From positions 80,311-144,310 of the forward strand of contig NZ_CABVPN010000021.1 in NCBI RefSeq assembly GCF_902499115.1: a stretch of DNA of 64,000 bases, written 5' to 3'. This document shows, in pieces, positions 18,306-26,618 of the stretch. The stretch is from Burkholderia diffusa (GTDB lineage Bacteria; Pseudomonadota; Gammaproteobacteria; Burkholderiales; Burkholderiaceae). Position 1 is the stretch's first letter; every line of letters begins with the position of its first letter. The notes under the pieces were generated by a model that made no database searches, was not told the origin of the DNA, and saw only the letters and a list, made by a program, of their open reading frames with translations. The position numbers and the translations under genes are program-made.

Positions 18306-19817
18306 TCAGAGCTTGATGCAGACGTTGCGGAGCTCCGTGTAGAACTCGAGCGAATGCACGCCGCCCTCGCGGCCGATGCCCGATTGCTTCGCGCCGCCGA
18401 ACGCGGTACGCAGGTCACGCAGGAACCATGAATTGACCCACGCGATGCCGACGTCGATCGACGCCGCGACGCGGTGCGCGCGCGACAGGTTGGTCGTCCA
18501 GATCGCGGTCGACAGCCCATACGCATTCGCGTTCGCGCGGCCGATCACCTCGGCTTCGGAATCGAACGGCATCACGAGCGTGCACGGCCCGAAGATCTCG
18601 TCGCGCGCGATCGGCGAATCGTCGCCGAGGCCGGTCCAGATCGTCGGCTGCACCCACGCGCCGCCGCGCAGGTCCTCCGGCATGTCGGGCACGCCACCAC
18701 CCGTCACGACCGTCGCGCCGAGTTCGGCCGCCTTGCGGTAATACGACAGCACCTTGTCGCGATGCTCCTGGCTGATGAGCGGGCCGAGGCCGGTCGTGTC
18801 CGCTTCCGGGCGGCCGGGCCGCAGCCGTTCGGCACCGGCCTTCAGCGCGGCGACGAAACGCTCGAACAGCGGACGCTCGACATACACACGCTCGGTGCCG
18901 AGGCACACCTGCCCCGCGTTCGCGAAGCACGAGCGCAACGTGCCCTCGACGGCCGCATCGAAATCGCAATCGGCGAACACGATCGCCGCGTTCTTGCCGC
19001 CCATCTCGAGGCTGACGGGCCGCGCGCCGTCGGCCGCGGCCTTCATGATCGCCGCGCCGGTGCGCGTCTCGCCGGTGAACGTGATCGCGTTCACACCCGG
19101 ATGGGTCGTCAGGAATTCGCCGGCCGAGCCGGGCCCGAAGCCGTGCACGACGTTGTAGACGCCGCGCGGCACGCCGGCCGCGTTCATCACCTCGCCGAGC
19201 AGCGCGGCCGTCTGCGGCGTCTCCTCCGACGGTTTCACGACCACCGTATTGCCGCACGCGAGCGCGGGCCCGACCTTCCACGTCATCAGCAGCAGCGGCA
19301 GATTCCACGGGCAGATCACGCCGACCACGCCGACCGGCCGGCGGATCGCGTAGTTGAGCGCGCCCGCGCCGTCCGGCGTCGCCATCTCGAAGGTTTCGCC
19401 GGGCACGTTCTTCACCACGTCGGCGAACACCTTGAAGTTCGCGGCGCCGCGCGGGATGTCGATATGGCTCGCGAGGCTCACCGGCTTGCCGGTGTCGGCC
19501 ACTTCGGCTTCGAGGAAATCGTCGAAGCGGCGCGTGATGCCGTCAGCCACCGCATACAGGAGCTCGACGCGCTGCGCGACGGTCAGGCCGCCCCACGGGC
19601 CGGCCAGCGCCGCGCGTGCGGCCTGTACCGCCGCGTCGACATCCGCGCGGCTCGCTTCGGCGACGCGCGCGATCACCGCGTTGTCGAGCGGCGAGCGCTT
19701 GTCGAACCAGCGTTCGCCCGCGCGATAGTCGCCATCGATGAAGTTGCGGACGAGCCGCGGTTCCGGCTGCCCGCCGGCGGGGCCGCGTGTCGCGGCGATG
19801 GGTTCGGTGTCGTACAT
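18306..19817 (-). CDS. dmpC: 2-hydroxymuconic semialdehyde dehydrogenase
   Basis: About 503-residue aldehyde dehydrogenase that oxidises 2-hydroxymuconic semialdehyde with NAD+, feeding the 4-oxalocrotonate branch used for unsubstituted and 4-methyl catechols. The family features are the general base Glu in SLEMGGKNAAIVF and nucleophile Cys in NAGQVCLGTERV; the C terminus is EFYTELRNVCIKL. ATG 19817 is taken as start; an in-frame TTG at 19841 would add eight residues and neither has a strong ribosome site. Confidence 0.92.
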   Translation of the reverse strand: MYDTEPIAATRGPAGGQPEPRLVRNFIDGDYRAGERWFDKRSPLDNAVIARVAEASRADVDAAVQAARAALAGPWGGLTVAQRVELLYAVADGITRRFDDFLEAEVADTGKPVSLASHIDIPRGAANFKVFADVVKNVPGETFEMATPDGAGALNYAIRRPVGVVGVICPWNLPLLLMTWKVGPALACGNTVVVKPSEETPQTAALLGEVMNAAGVPRGVYNVVHGFGPGSAGEFLTTHPGVNAITFTGETRTGAAIMKAAADGARPVSLEMGGKNAAIVFADCDFDAAVEGTLRSCFANAGQVCLGTERVYVERPLFERFVAALKAGAERLRPGRPEADTTGLGPLISQEHRDKVLSYYRKAAELGATVVTGGGVPDMPEDLRGGAWVQPTIWTGLGDDSPIARDEIFGPCTLVMPFDSEAEVIGRANANAYGLSTAIWTTNLSRAHRVAASIDVGIAWVNSWFLRDLRTAFGGAKQSGIGREGGVHSLEFYTELRNVCIKL

Positions 19818-19877
19818 GATGTGTGTGCCGATAGTCGTCAATCCGTGGGTTCGTGGAGCGCGTTTGCGTGCCGTGCG

Positions 19878-20327
19878 TCATGGCCCGCCGAAGCCGGCCG
19901 CATCGAGCCCCGCGTTCGCGCATTGCTCGTCCTGCGCCTCGCTGCCGCCCGATACGCCGATGCCGCCGATCAACGCGCCGTCTTCGACGATCGGCAACCC
20001 GCCGCCGAATGCGACGAAGCGCGGCCGCAGCACGAGGCCCTGCCGCACCGCGTCCGAGTGCGACGCCAATGCGGCGTGCCACGCGCCGGTGGGCAGACCG
20101 AAGCTCGCGGCCGTGTACGCCTTGTCGTTCGCGATATCGATCGAATGCAACGGTGCGCCGGGCATGCGGACGAATGCCGCGAGCAGTCCGGCCGCATCGA
20201 CGACCGCGACGTTGACGCGCACGCCGAGCCGTTCGGCGGCCTCGGCCGCCGCCTGCGCCGCGCGCGCCGCGGCGGGCCACGCGATCGTGCGCGTGTCGAT
20301 GCTCCGCTTCGTGTCGTTTCGATCCAT
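19878..20327 (-). CDS. GlcG/HbpS-family (DUF336) protein in the meta operon
   Basis: 149-residue protein with the hallmarks of the GlcG/HbpS family (VNVAVVDAAGLLAAFVRM, YTAASFGLPTG, GGLPIVEDGALIGGIGVSG). Members bind haem or small organic ligands; no reaction is established for those in aromatic operons. It lies between the catechol dioxygenase and dehydrogenase genes, so it is co-transcribed. A housekeeping or protective role for the iron enzymes is speculation. Confidence 0.85.
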   Translation of the reverse strand: MDRNDTKRSIDTRTIAWPAAARAAQAAAEAAERLGVRVNVAVVDAAGLLAAFVRMPGAPLHSIDIANDKAYTAASFGLPTGAWHAALASHSDAVRQGLVLRPRFVAFGGGLPIVEDGALIGGIGVSGGSEAQDEQCANAGLDAAGFGGP

Positions 20328-20347
20328 GACGCTGGGCTCCTTGCGGC

Positions 20348-21292
20348 TCAGGTGTAGACGGTCGTGAATGCTTCGTTCAGCTCGCCGGAGTGGAAGAAGA
20401 TCCCGCGCCCGAGCTCCTCCTCGGTCCACGTCGTGACCGGGCGATCGGGTTGCGCGAGATAACCCAGCCCCGCGAACGTCTCGTTGCGGTTGCCGCTCGG
20501 ATCGAAGAAATAGATGGTGGTGCCGCGCGTGATGCCGTGCCGCGTAGGCGCGACATCGATCTTCACCTTGTTCTTCGCCATGACGTCGGCCGACTTCAGC
20601 ACGTCGGCCCAGTCGTCGAGGAAGAACGCGATGTGATGCAGGCCGTTGCTCGGGCCGCCGACGAACGCGATGTCGTGCGGCGTCGTGCTGCGGAACATCC
20701 ACGTCGCGGCCCGGATCGTGTTGCCGGGGCCGACCATCACCTGTTCCGCCAGATGGAAGTCGAGACACTCGGCCATGAAGCGCGTGTTCTCCTCGACACG
20801 GTTCACGCCGGTTTCGGGGTTCAGTTCGCACATCAGCAGGCAGTGGTCGAGCCAGTGCACGGCCGAGCCCGGAACATCGTCGGGCCACGGATCGGGGTTC
20901 AGCGAGCCGACCGCGGTGCCCACCAACTCCTTCTTCGCGAACAGCCGCAGTTCGTGCCCGCTCGGCAGCAGGAACCGCAATTGACGGCCGACCGCCGGCA
21001 GCGCGCCTTCGGGCAGCATCTCGGTCGCGATCCCGTATGCCTCGATACGCTGCTGGAACGCGTCCAGGTCGGCGTCGTGCTCGACCTTGTACGCGGCGTG
21101 CTTGAGCCCCGCCTGGTCGGACGGCGACAGGATCAGCGAATACTTGTCCCATTCGTCCCAGCATTTCAGATAGACGTTGCCCGCCGCGTCGCGCATCGTC
21201 TCCTGCATGCCGAGCACGCGCACGTAATGACGCAGCGCCGCTTCCATGTCCATCACCTTCAGACTGACATGACCAATACGCATCACACCCAT
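20348..21292 (-). CDS. tomB: Catechol 2,3-dioxygenase (extradiol)
   Basis: 314-residue type I extradiol dioxygenase opening catechol or methylcatechol next to the hydroxyls to give 2-hydroxymuconic semialdehydes. It has two glyoxalase-fold domains; the Fe(II) ligands are visible as His in [11 protein letters not shown], His in [11 protein letters not shown] and Glu in [12 protein letters not shown] 21292 opens [17 protein letters not shown], the usual XylE/DmpB-like beginning. The preceding gene is the ferredoxin that in xyl/dmp systems reactivates this enzyme. Confidence 0.94.
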   Translation of the reverse strand: MGVMRIGHVSLKVMDMEAALRHYVRVLGMQETMRDAAGNVYLKCWDEWDKYSLILSPSDQAGLKHAAYKVEHDADLDAFQQRIEAYGIATEMLPEGALPAVGRQLRFLLPSGHELRLFAKKELVGTAVGSLNPDPWPDDVPGSAVHWLDHCLLMCELNPETGVNRVEENTRFMAECLDFHLAEQVMVGPGNTIRAATWMFRSTTPHDIAFVGGPSNGLHHIAFFLDDWADVLKSADVMAKNKVKIDVAPTRHGITRGTTIYFFDPSGNRNETFAGLGYLAQPDRPVTTWTEEELGRGIFFHSGELNEAFTTVYT

Positions 21293-21317
21293 GATGTGTC
21301 TCCTCCTGGTTTCCTGG

Positions 21318-21674
21318 TTACTTGTCGATCGTCGGCGCGCCGGCACGGGCCGCGCCGCAGAAGAACGGCTTTTTCAGTCGGCCAGCCACTTCCAGTTCCA
21401 CGTCGCCGTCCGGCACCACACGGCACGCGAGCGCATAGCCGTCGTTCTCCTCTTCAGCGCTGACGTGTGCCCGGCTGACCGGCCCGAGCTTGCGCACCGC
21501 GCCGCGCAGCACGCGCACCTTGCACACGCCGCACCCGCCGTTCAGGCAGCCGACCGGAATGCCGCGGCGGCCGAGCTTCGCCATGCCGGCCAGCAACGAC
21601 TCGCCCGACACGCACGCATAGCGCTCGTCGGTCTGCGCGATCCTGACCGTCCCGCATACGCGACCCGCATCCAT
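21318..21674 (-). CDS. dmpQ: Plant-type [2Fe-2S] ferredoxin (DmpQ/XylT-like)
   Basis: 118-residue chloroplast-type ferredoxin with C-x4-C-x2-C (CLNGGCGVC) and a fourth Cys in ALACRV. By analogy with XylT and DmpQ it re-reduces the active-site iron of catechol 2,3-dioxygenase after inactivation by substituted catechols. It sits directly between the monooxygenase reductase gene (one-base gap) and tomB, the canonical position. Confidence 0.9.
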   Translation of the reverse strand: MDAGRVCGTVRIAQTDERYACVSGESLLAGMAKLGRRGIPVGCLNGGCGVCKVRVLRGAVRKLGPVSRAHVSAEEENDGYALACRVVPDGDVELEVAGRLKKPFFCGAARAGAPTIDK

Positions 21675-21675
21675 G

Positions 21676-22740
21676 TCACACCCGCCGGAACAGCGGGCTG
21701 CGCGTCTGTTGCGCGTCGGCCGCCGAGATGAACTTCTCGTGATAGATGTCGCGCTCGAACAGGCGCCCCTGCATCAGCGTCGTGATGCACGCGTCGATCA
21801 TCGCGGGCGGGCCGCACAGGTATGCCTGGTGCCCCGAGAAGTCGCCGTCGAAATGCGCCTTCGCGACGTCGTGCACGAACCCTTGCGCGACGTCGCCGCC
21901 GGCATCCGGCGCGCCTTCGGACAGCGCCGGCACGTACGTGAAGTTCGGGTGGCGTTCGGCGAGCGCGCGGAATTCGTCGTGGTAGTACAGCTCCTTCGCG
22001 TTGCGCTGGCCGTAGACCAGCGTGATCGGCGCGGTGACGCCGCTGGCGAGCAGGTCCGCGATCATCGAGCGCGGGCTCGACAGCCCCGATCCGCCAGCCA
22101 TGAAGATCATCGGCCGCGCGGCCGAGCGACGCACGAAGAAGCGCCCGTACGGGCCCGACAGCCGCATGCGGTCGCCGGTGGCCAGCTGCTCGTGCAGGTA
22201 GCCGGTGCCGAGCCCGCCCGGCACCTGCCGCACGTTCAGCTCGATCTCGCCGGTGGCCGCGACGTCGGCCGGCGCGTTCGCGATCGAGAACGCGCGGCTC
22301 TGCCCGAGACCGGGAATCTCCAGCTGCACGTACTGGCCCGCCTGGAAATGCATCGGCTGCGACAGCTTCAGTCGGATCGACTTGATGGTCGGCGTGAGCT
22401 GCTCGATGCGCGTCACTTCAGCCGCGAAGTCCTTGACCGGAATGATTTCCGCGTCCGGTTCCTCGTCGACATCGGCCTCGATCACGGTGTCGGCCTGCAG
22501 CGTCGCGCAGCACGCGAGCGCCTTGCCTTCCTCGCGCTCGAAATCCATCAGCGCGAACGGGTTCGCGTCGCCGAGATCGGTCTCGCCGTCGAGCACCGCG
22601 ACCTTGCAGGTGCCGCACAGGCCGTGACAGCACGCATGCGGAATGTAGATGCCCTGGCGCAGCGCGGCATCGAGCATCGTCTGTCCTTCCTCGACCTCGA
22701 TCGTGACGCCCAGCGGCTCGATGGTAAGTTGGTGGCTCAT
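21676..22740 (-). CDS. tomA5: Toluene ortho-monooxygenase/phenol hydroxylase reductase
   Basis: 354-residue NADH:acceptor reductase (DmpP family) feeding electrons directly to the di-iron hydroxylase. Its N-terminal [2Fe-2S] domain has CCHGLCGTC and LACC; the FAD domain has SRAFSIANAP, and the nucleotide domain has MAGGSGLSSPRSMI and LCGPPAMIDA. Unlike the tbu system, no Rieske ferredoxin is needed. It is the last of the six tomA genes. Confidence 0.94.
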   Translation of the reverse strand: MSHQLTIEPLGVTIEVEEGQTMLDAALRQGIYIPHACCHGLCGTCKVAVLDGETDLGDANPFALMDFEREEGKALACCATLQADTVIEADVDEEPDAEIIPVKDFAAEVTRIEQLTPTIKSIRLKLSQPMHFQAGQYVQLEIPGLGQSRAFSIANAPADVAATGEIELNVRQVPGGLGTGYLHEQLATGDRMRLSGPYGRFFVRRSAARPMIFMAGGSGLSSPRSMIADLLASGVTAPITLVYGQRNAKELYYHDEFRALAERHPNFTYVPALSEGAPDAGGDVAQGFVHDVAKAHFDGDFSGHQAYLCGPPAMIDACITTLMQGRLFERDIYHEKFISAADAQQTRSPLFRRV

Positions 22741-22765
22741 GATGGTTCGCTCGTCCGCGTGGCGG

Positions 22766-23122
22766 TCAGAAGCTCGCGCCGCCGAGGCCGTCGAGGCCCG
22801 GCGTGCGGAAGCTGATCAGGTCCTTGTGCCCGAGGCCGTTGTCGGCCAGGCTCTTCGCTGCGTCGGGCGTCCACGGCTCACCGGAGCGAAACCACTCGAC
22901 GCGGCCCCAGTCGATCTTCGCGAAGTCGGGGTGATAGCCGTAGATGGGCGGCAGCACCTTGTCGGCGAGCGCGCCGAACGGCATGTCGGACGGCAGCGGC
23001 AGGCAGAACGGCGCCGGGAACATCAGGTGGTCTTCCCAGCACACGTAGAGCAGCGGCGCCGGAAACTTCTCGACCGCGTCCTTCACCGGGAAGTCGTAGG
23101 GTTTGAGCGCGATGACGGTCAT
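22766..23122 (-). CDS. tomA4: Toluene ortho-monooxygenase hydroxylase, gamma subunit
   Basis: 118-residue small hydroxylase subunit of the DmpO/PhO family, recognisable by ALKPYDFPVKDAVEKF, YVCWEDHLMFPAPFCLPLP and YGYHPDFAKIDW. It is part of the (alpha-beta-gamma)2 hydroxylase. It lies between the alpha and reductase genes, the invariant order in phenol hydroxylase operons. Confidence 0.92.
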   Translation of the reverse strand: MTVIALKPYDFPVKDAVEKFPAPLLYVCWEDHLMFPAPFCLPLPSDMPFGALADKVLPPIYGYHPDFAKIDWGRVEWFRSGEPWTPDAAKSLADNGLGHKDLISFRTPGLDGLGGASF

Positions 23123-23191
23123 GCTTGTCTCCTGTCGGCCGGCGTTTGCGCATTCGCGCGTACGCCGGTCTCGTTCAAGGTTGTGTATCGA

Positions 23192-24742
23192 TCAGTTGCT
23201 CGTGGCCTGGCCGCGCCAGGCCGCGAAGTTCTTCTGGTCTTCCGAGCCGTCGAAATCGAGGTTGTCGCGGCCCATCTGCACTTCGTAGTAATCGAGCACC
23301 GCGGCGAGCGGATTGAAGCCTTCCGCGCTCGGGTCCGCATCGGGCGGGAAGCAGTTGCCCTGATAGATCTGGTGCACGGGCAACCATGCCTGCACGTACT
23401 TCTGCGGCTCGTGGTCGAAGATTTCCTTGCAGTGATCGCTGCAGAAATGGAACTTGTTGCCGAGGTAGTTCGACTCGCGCGCGCCGATCTTCGTCGGGTT
23501 GCCGGGCTCGGTGAACAGCATCGGGATCTGGCAGGTCTGGCACAGCATCGGCAGCGTCTTCATGTAGAAGCGGTTGCCGGCCTTCGCCTGCTCTCCCCAG
23601 TAGTCGAAGCGCGGGCGGTAATAGCGGTCGAACGAGTCGGGGTACTTCGCGGACAGCCACGCCATCTCGTCCTCGGTCGGCACCCACGTGTGGAACGCCG
23701 ACGCCGCGTTGAAGCCGTAGAATGTCGACCATGCCTGGTGGCTGATGTGGTCCTTGCCTTCGCAGGCGTCCTGCCAGCCCTTCGGCTCGCGAATGCCGTA
23801 GCGCGCGAGATCCTTGAACAGCGCGCCGCCGTTCTGCTCCGCGTACATCTCCCACGACTCGCGCCAGCTCATCACGCGCTTCGGCTGCATGTAGTCCATC
23901 ATCATCGCGACCAGCGTGAGCAGCCGGTAGCCGCGCCAGAACCACTTGTCGATCCAGCGCTGCACGATCGGCACGTTGTCCGGGTCCTGCTCGAGCAGGA
24001 ACTTGATGCACTCGATGCCGAGCGTCATGTGACGCGATTCGTCCGACTGCGCGGAAAAGCCGAACGTGACGGTGGACATGTCGCCGTTGTACGCGGCGCC
24101 CGACATGAACGGCACGAACAGCAGGTTCGTCAGCACGTATTCGAACGAGAAGCTGACCGCCGTCAGGAACTCGAACGGCCCCGACGAATACGCGTCCTCG
24201 AAGAACGACTTCGGCACCGACAGGTACCAGACTCGGTCGAACCAGTGGTTCGAATGATGGAAGCCGTTGAAGAACTTGTTGTACGTCGACATCGCGTGCG
24301 TTTCGGTCTGGTAGTGCCGCAACTCGTCGATCGACTGCATCTGGCACGCGATGCGCGCGCCCTCGCCGGTGAAGTGCCGGCCGACGTGCGCGAAACCGCG
24401 ATGCGCGAGATATTCAAGCGGCGTCACGCCCTGGATGAACAGCTTCAGCGCGTTGATGTAGCGCGCGTCGGTCACGCCGAGGAACGCGTTGTTCTGCGTG
24501 AACGCATCGAGCACCGCGTACAGCTTCTTCTCCTTCTCGCCCTGGTATTTCCAGTACGCATCCATCGTCAGGCGGAACGGGTCGACCCACTTGTCCCAGT
24601 CGTGGATCTTGATGCCTTCGTAACGGTCGTACGGGAAGACCTTGTCCATCGGCTGGTAAGTCGTCTCCCAGCCTAGGCCGCGCGTCATCGCCGCGTAGCG
24701 GTCCTTCAGGCCGAGCTTTTTCTTGAGCGTTGGCGTGTCCAT
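23192..24742 (-). CDS. tomA3: Toluene ortho-monooxygenase hydroxylase, alpha subunit
   Basis: 516-residue catalytic subunit of a group I phenol hydroxylase/toluene ortho-monooxygenase (TomA3, DmpN). By my count the di-iron ligands are E110, E140, H143, E201, E235 and H238 (motifs DELRH and DESRH). V106 and A113, the pocket residues varied in TOM of B. vietnamiensis G4, are both wild-type here. A C-terminal cysteine-rich patch (CQTCQIP... CSDHC) is typical of this family. It hydroxylates toluene to o-cresol and then 3-methylcatechol, or phenol to catechol; TCE co-oxidation is known for TOM. Confidence 0.96.
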   Translation of the reverse strand: MDTPTLKKKLGLKDRYAAMTRGLGWETTYQPMDKVFPYDRYEGIKIHDWDKWVDPFRLTMDAYWKYQGEKEKKLYAVLDAFTQNNAFLGVTDARYINALKLFIQGVTPLEYLAHRGFAHVGRHFTGEGARIACQMQSIDELRHYQTETHAMSTYNKFFNGFHHSNHWFDRVWYLSVPKSFFEDAYSSGPFEFLTAVSFSFEYVLTNLLFVPFMSGAAYNGDMSTVTFGFSAQSDESRHMTLGIECIKFLLEQDPDNVPIVQRWIDKWFWRGYRLLTLVAMMMDYMQPKRVMSWRESWEMYAEQNGGALFKDLARYGIREPKGWQDACEGKDHISHQAWSTFYGFNAASAFHTWVPTEDEMAWLSAKYPDSFDRYYRPRFDYWGEQAKAGNRFYMKTLPMLCQTCQIPMLFTEPGNPTKIGARESNYLGNKFHFCSDHCKEIFDHEPQKYVQAWLPVHQIYQGNCFPPDADPSAEGFNPLAAVLDYYEVQMGRDNLDFDGSEDQKNFAAWRGQATSN

Positions 24743-24780
24743 TCGTGTCTCCGGTGTTGTCGGTGCGTGTTGCGCGGCGT

Positions 24781-25050
24781 TCAGTGCGACCAGCTCAGCG
24801 TGAACTGGTCGTCGTCTTCGTCGATGTGGCCGGACAGCGTGATCAGGTTCACCTGCAGCTGCTGCAGGTCGAAGCGCGTGCCGGTCAGTTCCTCGATCGT
24901 TTCGCGGCGGATCGTCAGCCGGTCCGGCGCGTCGATCTTGACCATCCCGGGCGACTCGACCACCACCGCGTGCGGGTTGTCGGCGACGATCGCGTCGACG
25001 ATCGGTCTGGAGTCCTCATTTGTCTGAAAGGCGATGAATACGTTCGACAT
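24781..25050 (-). CDS. tomA2: Toluene ortho-monooxygenase effector protein
   Basis: 89-residue MmoB/DmpM-type effector without cofactor (MSNVFIAFQTNEDSRPIVDAI... QLQVNLITLSGHIDEDDD). It binds the hydroxylase to couple NADH use to oxygenation. Length matches DmpM (about 90). It precedes the alpha subunit gene by 38 bases. Confidence 0.93.
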   Translation of the reverse strand: MSNVFIAFQTNEDSRPIVDAIVADNPHAVVVESPGMVKIDAPDRLTIRRETIEELTGTRFDLQQLQVNLITLSGHIDEDDDQFTLSWSH

Positions 25051-25086
25051 GCTGGCTTTCCTTGGATTGAGGGGATATGCGCGGCG

Positions 25087-26082
25087 TCAGAGCGCGAGGC
25101 CGAGCTTTGCGACGCGTGCATGGAACTGCTCGCGCACTTCGTCGAGCGCTGCCCGGCCGGCATCCTGCAACGCGCGCGCCGCGACCGGTGCGAGCGCCGC
25201 GTCGGCCCGTGCGGACCAGTCTCGGGTCCAGCGGGCGAGCAGCGCGCGGTTGTCGTCGGATTCGGCGGCCATGGTCTTCACCACCGCGTCGATCCAGCGA
25301 TTCGATTCGGCGTGCCATTCCGGCATGAACGCGGTGAGCATCGCGACCGCCGAGCCGCCCGCGAGCGCGATCCGTTCGTCGATGAAGCGGTCGTAGACGA
25401 GCGGATACAGCAGGCCGTCGAGCGCGAGGTTCTGCGCAACGAAAAGCTCGACCGGGTCGGCCACGACCAGCGTGTCCTCCACATAGCGGCGCAGCGGCTG
25501 CCATGCGGCGTCGTTCGTCCAGCTGGCCTTGGCCGCATCGAGCACGTCGGGCTCGGCCATCGCGAGCGCGAGGCGCGTCAGGTACTGCGCGACGCCGAGG
25601 TTGTCCATGGCATGGAACATCGCGGGCGCGGTGAACGCGGTACCGTAGCCGAGCGCGCAGATCTGCGCGTTGTTCATGTTCGCGCCCCACGCGGCATGGC
25701 GCAGCGGCACCAGCACGTCGAGCGCCTGCGCGGCCACGTCGTCGCGCATCAGGCCAATCATCCGGCGCGATTCGACGAACTCGAAGTTCGACTCCATCGC
25801 GTCCTGCTGGCGCGCGCGCGTCGTCGCCCACGACGCGTAGTAGAACTGGCGCGGATCCTTCAATGCGTACCAGTTCGCCATCCGTATCGCCGAACGCGAC
25901 GGATCGAAGATCTCGTGGTCCGGGTCCCAGGTCGGCCGGTAATGGAAGTTCGCCTGGGGCTGCGCGCCCATCATGCCTTCCTGGTAGCGCGTCGCCGTCT
26001 TGTCGCCGCCGATGTTCTGCGCGACATGCGCGAAGGTGTGCCGGAGCGGCTTGATGTCGACTGTCTTCAGCTCGATGGTCAC
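25087..26082 (-). CDS. tomA1: Toluene ortho-monooxygenase hydroxylase, beta subunit
   Basis: 331-residue beta subunit of the hydroxylase (DmpL family), opening MTIELKTVDIKPLRHTFAHV and containing RYQEGMMGAQPQANFHYRP. It is ferritin-like but without di-iron ligands. It follows tomA0 by 16 bases and forms the dimer interface with TomA3. Confidence 0.93.
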   Translation of the reverse strand: MTIELKTVDIKPLRHTFAHVAQNIGGDKTATRYQEGMMGAQPQANFHYRPTWDPDHEIFDPSRSAIRMANWYALKDPRQFYYASWATTRARQQDAMESNFEFVESRRMIGLMRDDVAAQALDVLVPLRHAAWGANMNNAQICALGYGTAFTAPAMFHAMDNLGVAQYLTRLALAMAEPDVLDAAKASWTNDAAWQPLRRYVEDTLVVADPVELFVAQNLALDGLLYPLVYDRFIDERIALAGGSAVAMLTAFMPEWHAESNRWIDAVVKTMAAESDDNRALLARWTRDWSARADAALAPVAARALQDAGRAALDEVREQFHARVAKLGLAL

Positions 26083-26098
26083 TTCTTGCTCCTCAAGG

Positions 26099-26311
26099 TC
26101 ATGGGTTCGCTTCGACGTCGAGCCGCGTCACCTGCTGTTCGCGGCAGAACGCGTCGAAGGCGGCAGGAGACAACGTCAGCTCGACGAACAGATCCGGCTC
26201 GCCGCCGAGCGAAAACTCGAATTCGACGAAGCCGCGCACGTTCGTGCCGGTCACGCGTGCGCACTTGCGGCCAGGGTCGAGCGGGGAAAGATCGGTCGGG
26301 TGCTGATTCAT
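26099..26311 (-). CDS. tomA0: Phenol hydroxylase assembly protein (TomA0/DmpK)
   Basis: 70-residue first gene product of the operon, DmpK-type (KCARVTGTNVRGFVEFEFSLG... FDAFCREQQVTRLDV). In dmp it is dispensable for catalysis in vitro and is thought to help load iron into the hydroxylase. ATG 26311 is chosen because GGAGG lies about 11 bases ahead; ATG 26329 would leave almost no leader after the predicted transcription start. Confidence 0.9.
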   Translation of the reverse strand: MNQHPTDLSPLDPGRKCARVTGTNVRGFVEFEFSLGGEPDLFVELTLSPAAFDAFCREQQVTRLDVEANP

Positions 26312-26341
26312 GATCGGTGTCGCCTCCATGCCGCACTTCAA

Positions 26342-26357
26342 TGCAGCATCCGTGCCA
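26342..26357 (-). promoter_or_regulatory. Sigma-54 (-24/-12) promoter of the tom operon
   Basis: On the minus strand TGGCAC-N5-CTGCA, with GG (complement of 26355-26356) and GC (complement of 26343-26344) exactly ten bases apart. The start of transcription would be near 26331, just 20 bases before tomA0. One base departs from TTGCA in the -12 box. Confidence 0.82.
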
Positions 26358-26500
26358 CGTGCGGGCACGCGCTCAAAAAATCTCGATAATTGAGGGAAAG
26401 CCCTGACGCGAAGTTCAAATTCGCGATCCACAATGGCGGTTAACCAGAACGGAAATCGCTCGCCGGCGACCGCGCCCGAACCCATATCTGGTGGTGCCTT

Positions 26501-26515
26501 TCATCATTTGAGCAA
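26501..26515 (-). promoter_or_regulatory. Second upstream activator site of the tom promoter
   Basis: The minus strand reads TTGCTCAAATGATGA, a degenerate copy of the 16-base palindrome at 26531-26546. It lies about 145 bases upstream of the -24 box, so two activator sites are spaced about three helical turns apart. Confidence 0.5.
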
Positions 26516-26530
26516 CACCGTCGAACGCAT

Positions 26531-26546
26531 TTGACGAAATGATCAA
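26531..26546. promoter_or_regulatory. Upstream activating sequence between tomA0 and its activator gene
   Basis: TTGACGAAATGATCAA (TTGA-N8-TCAA), followed by ATCG, matches the tbu site at 5178-5193 in all but two positions. It is about 175 bases upstream of the tom -24 box and about 73 bases before the activator start, so it could mediate both activation and autoregulation. Confidence 0.75.
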
Positions 26547-26618
26547 ATCGATCCGCCCGCCGCGGCGCTGCTGGCGAAAATCTTGAAAATCACGAGAAAT
26601 CTCGACGGAGGAGACACG

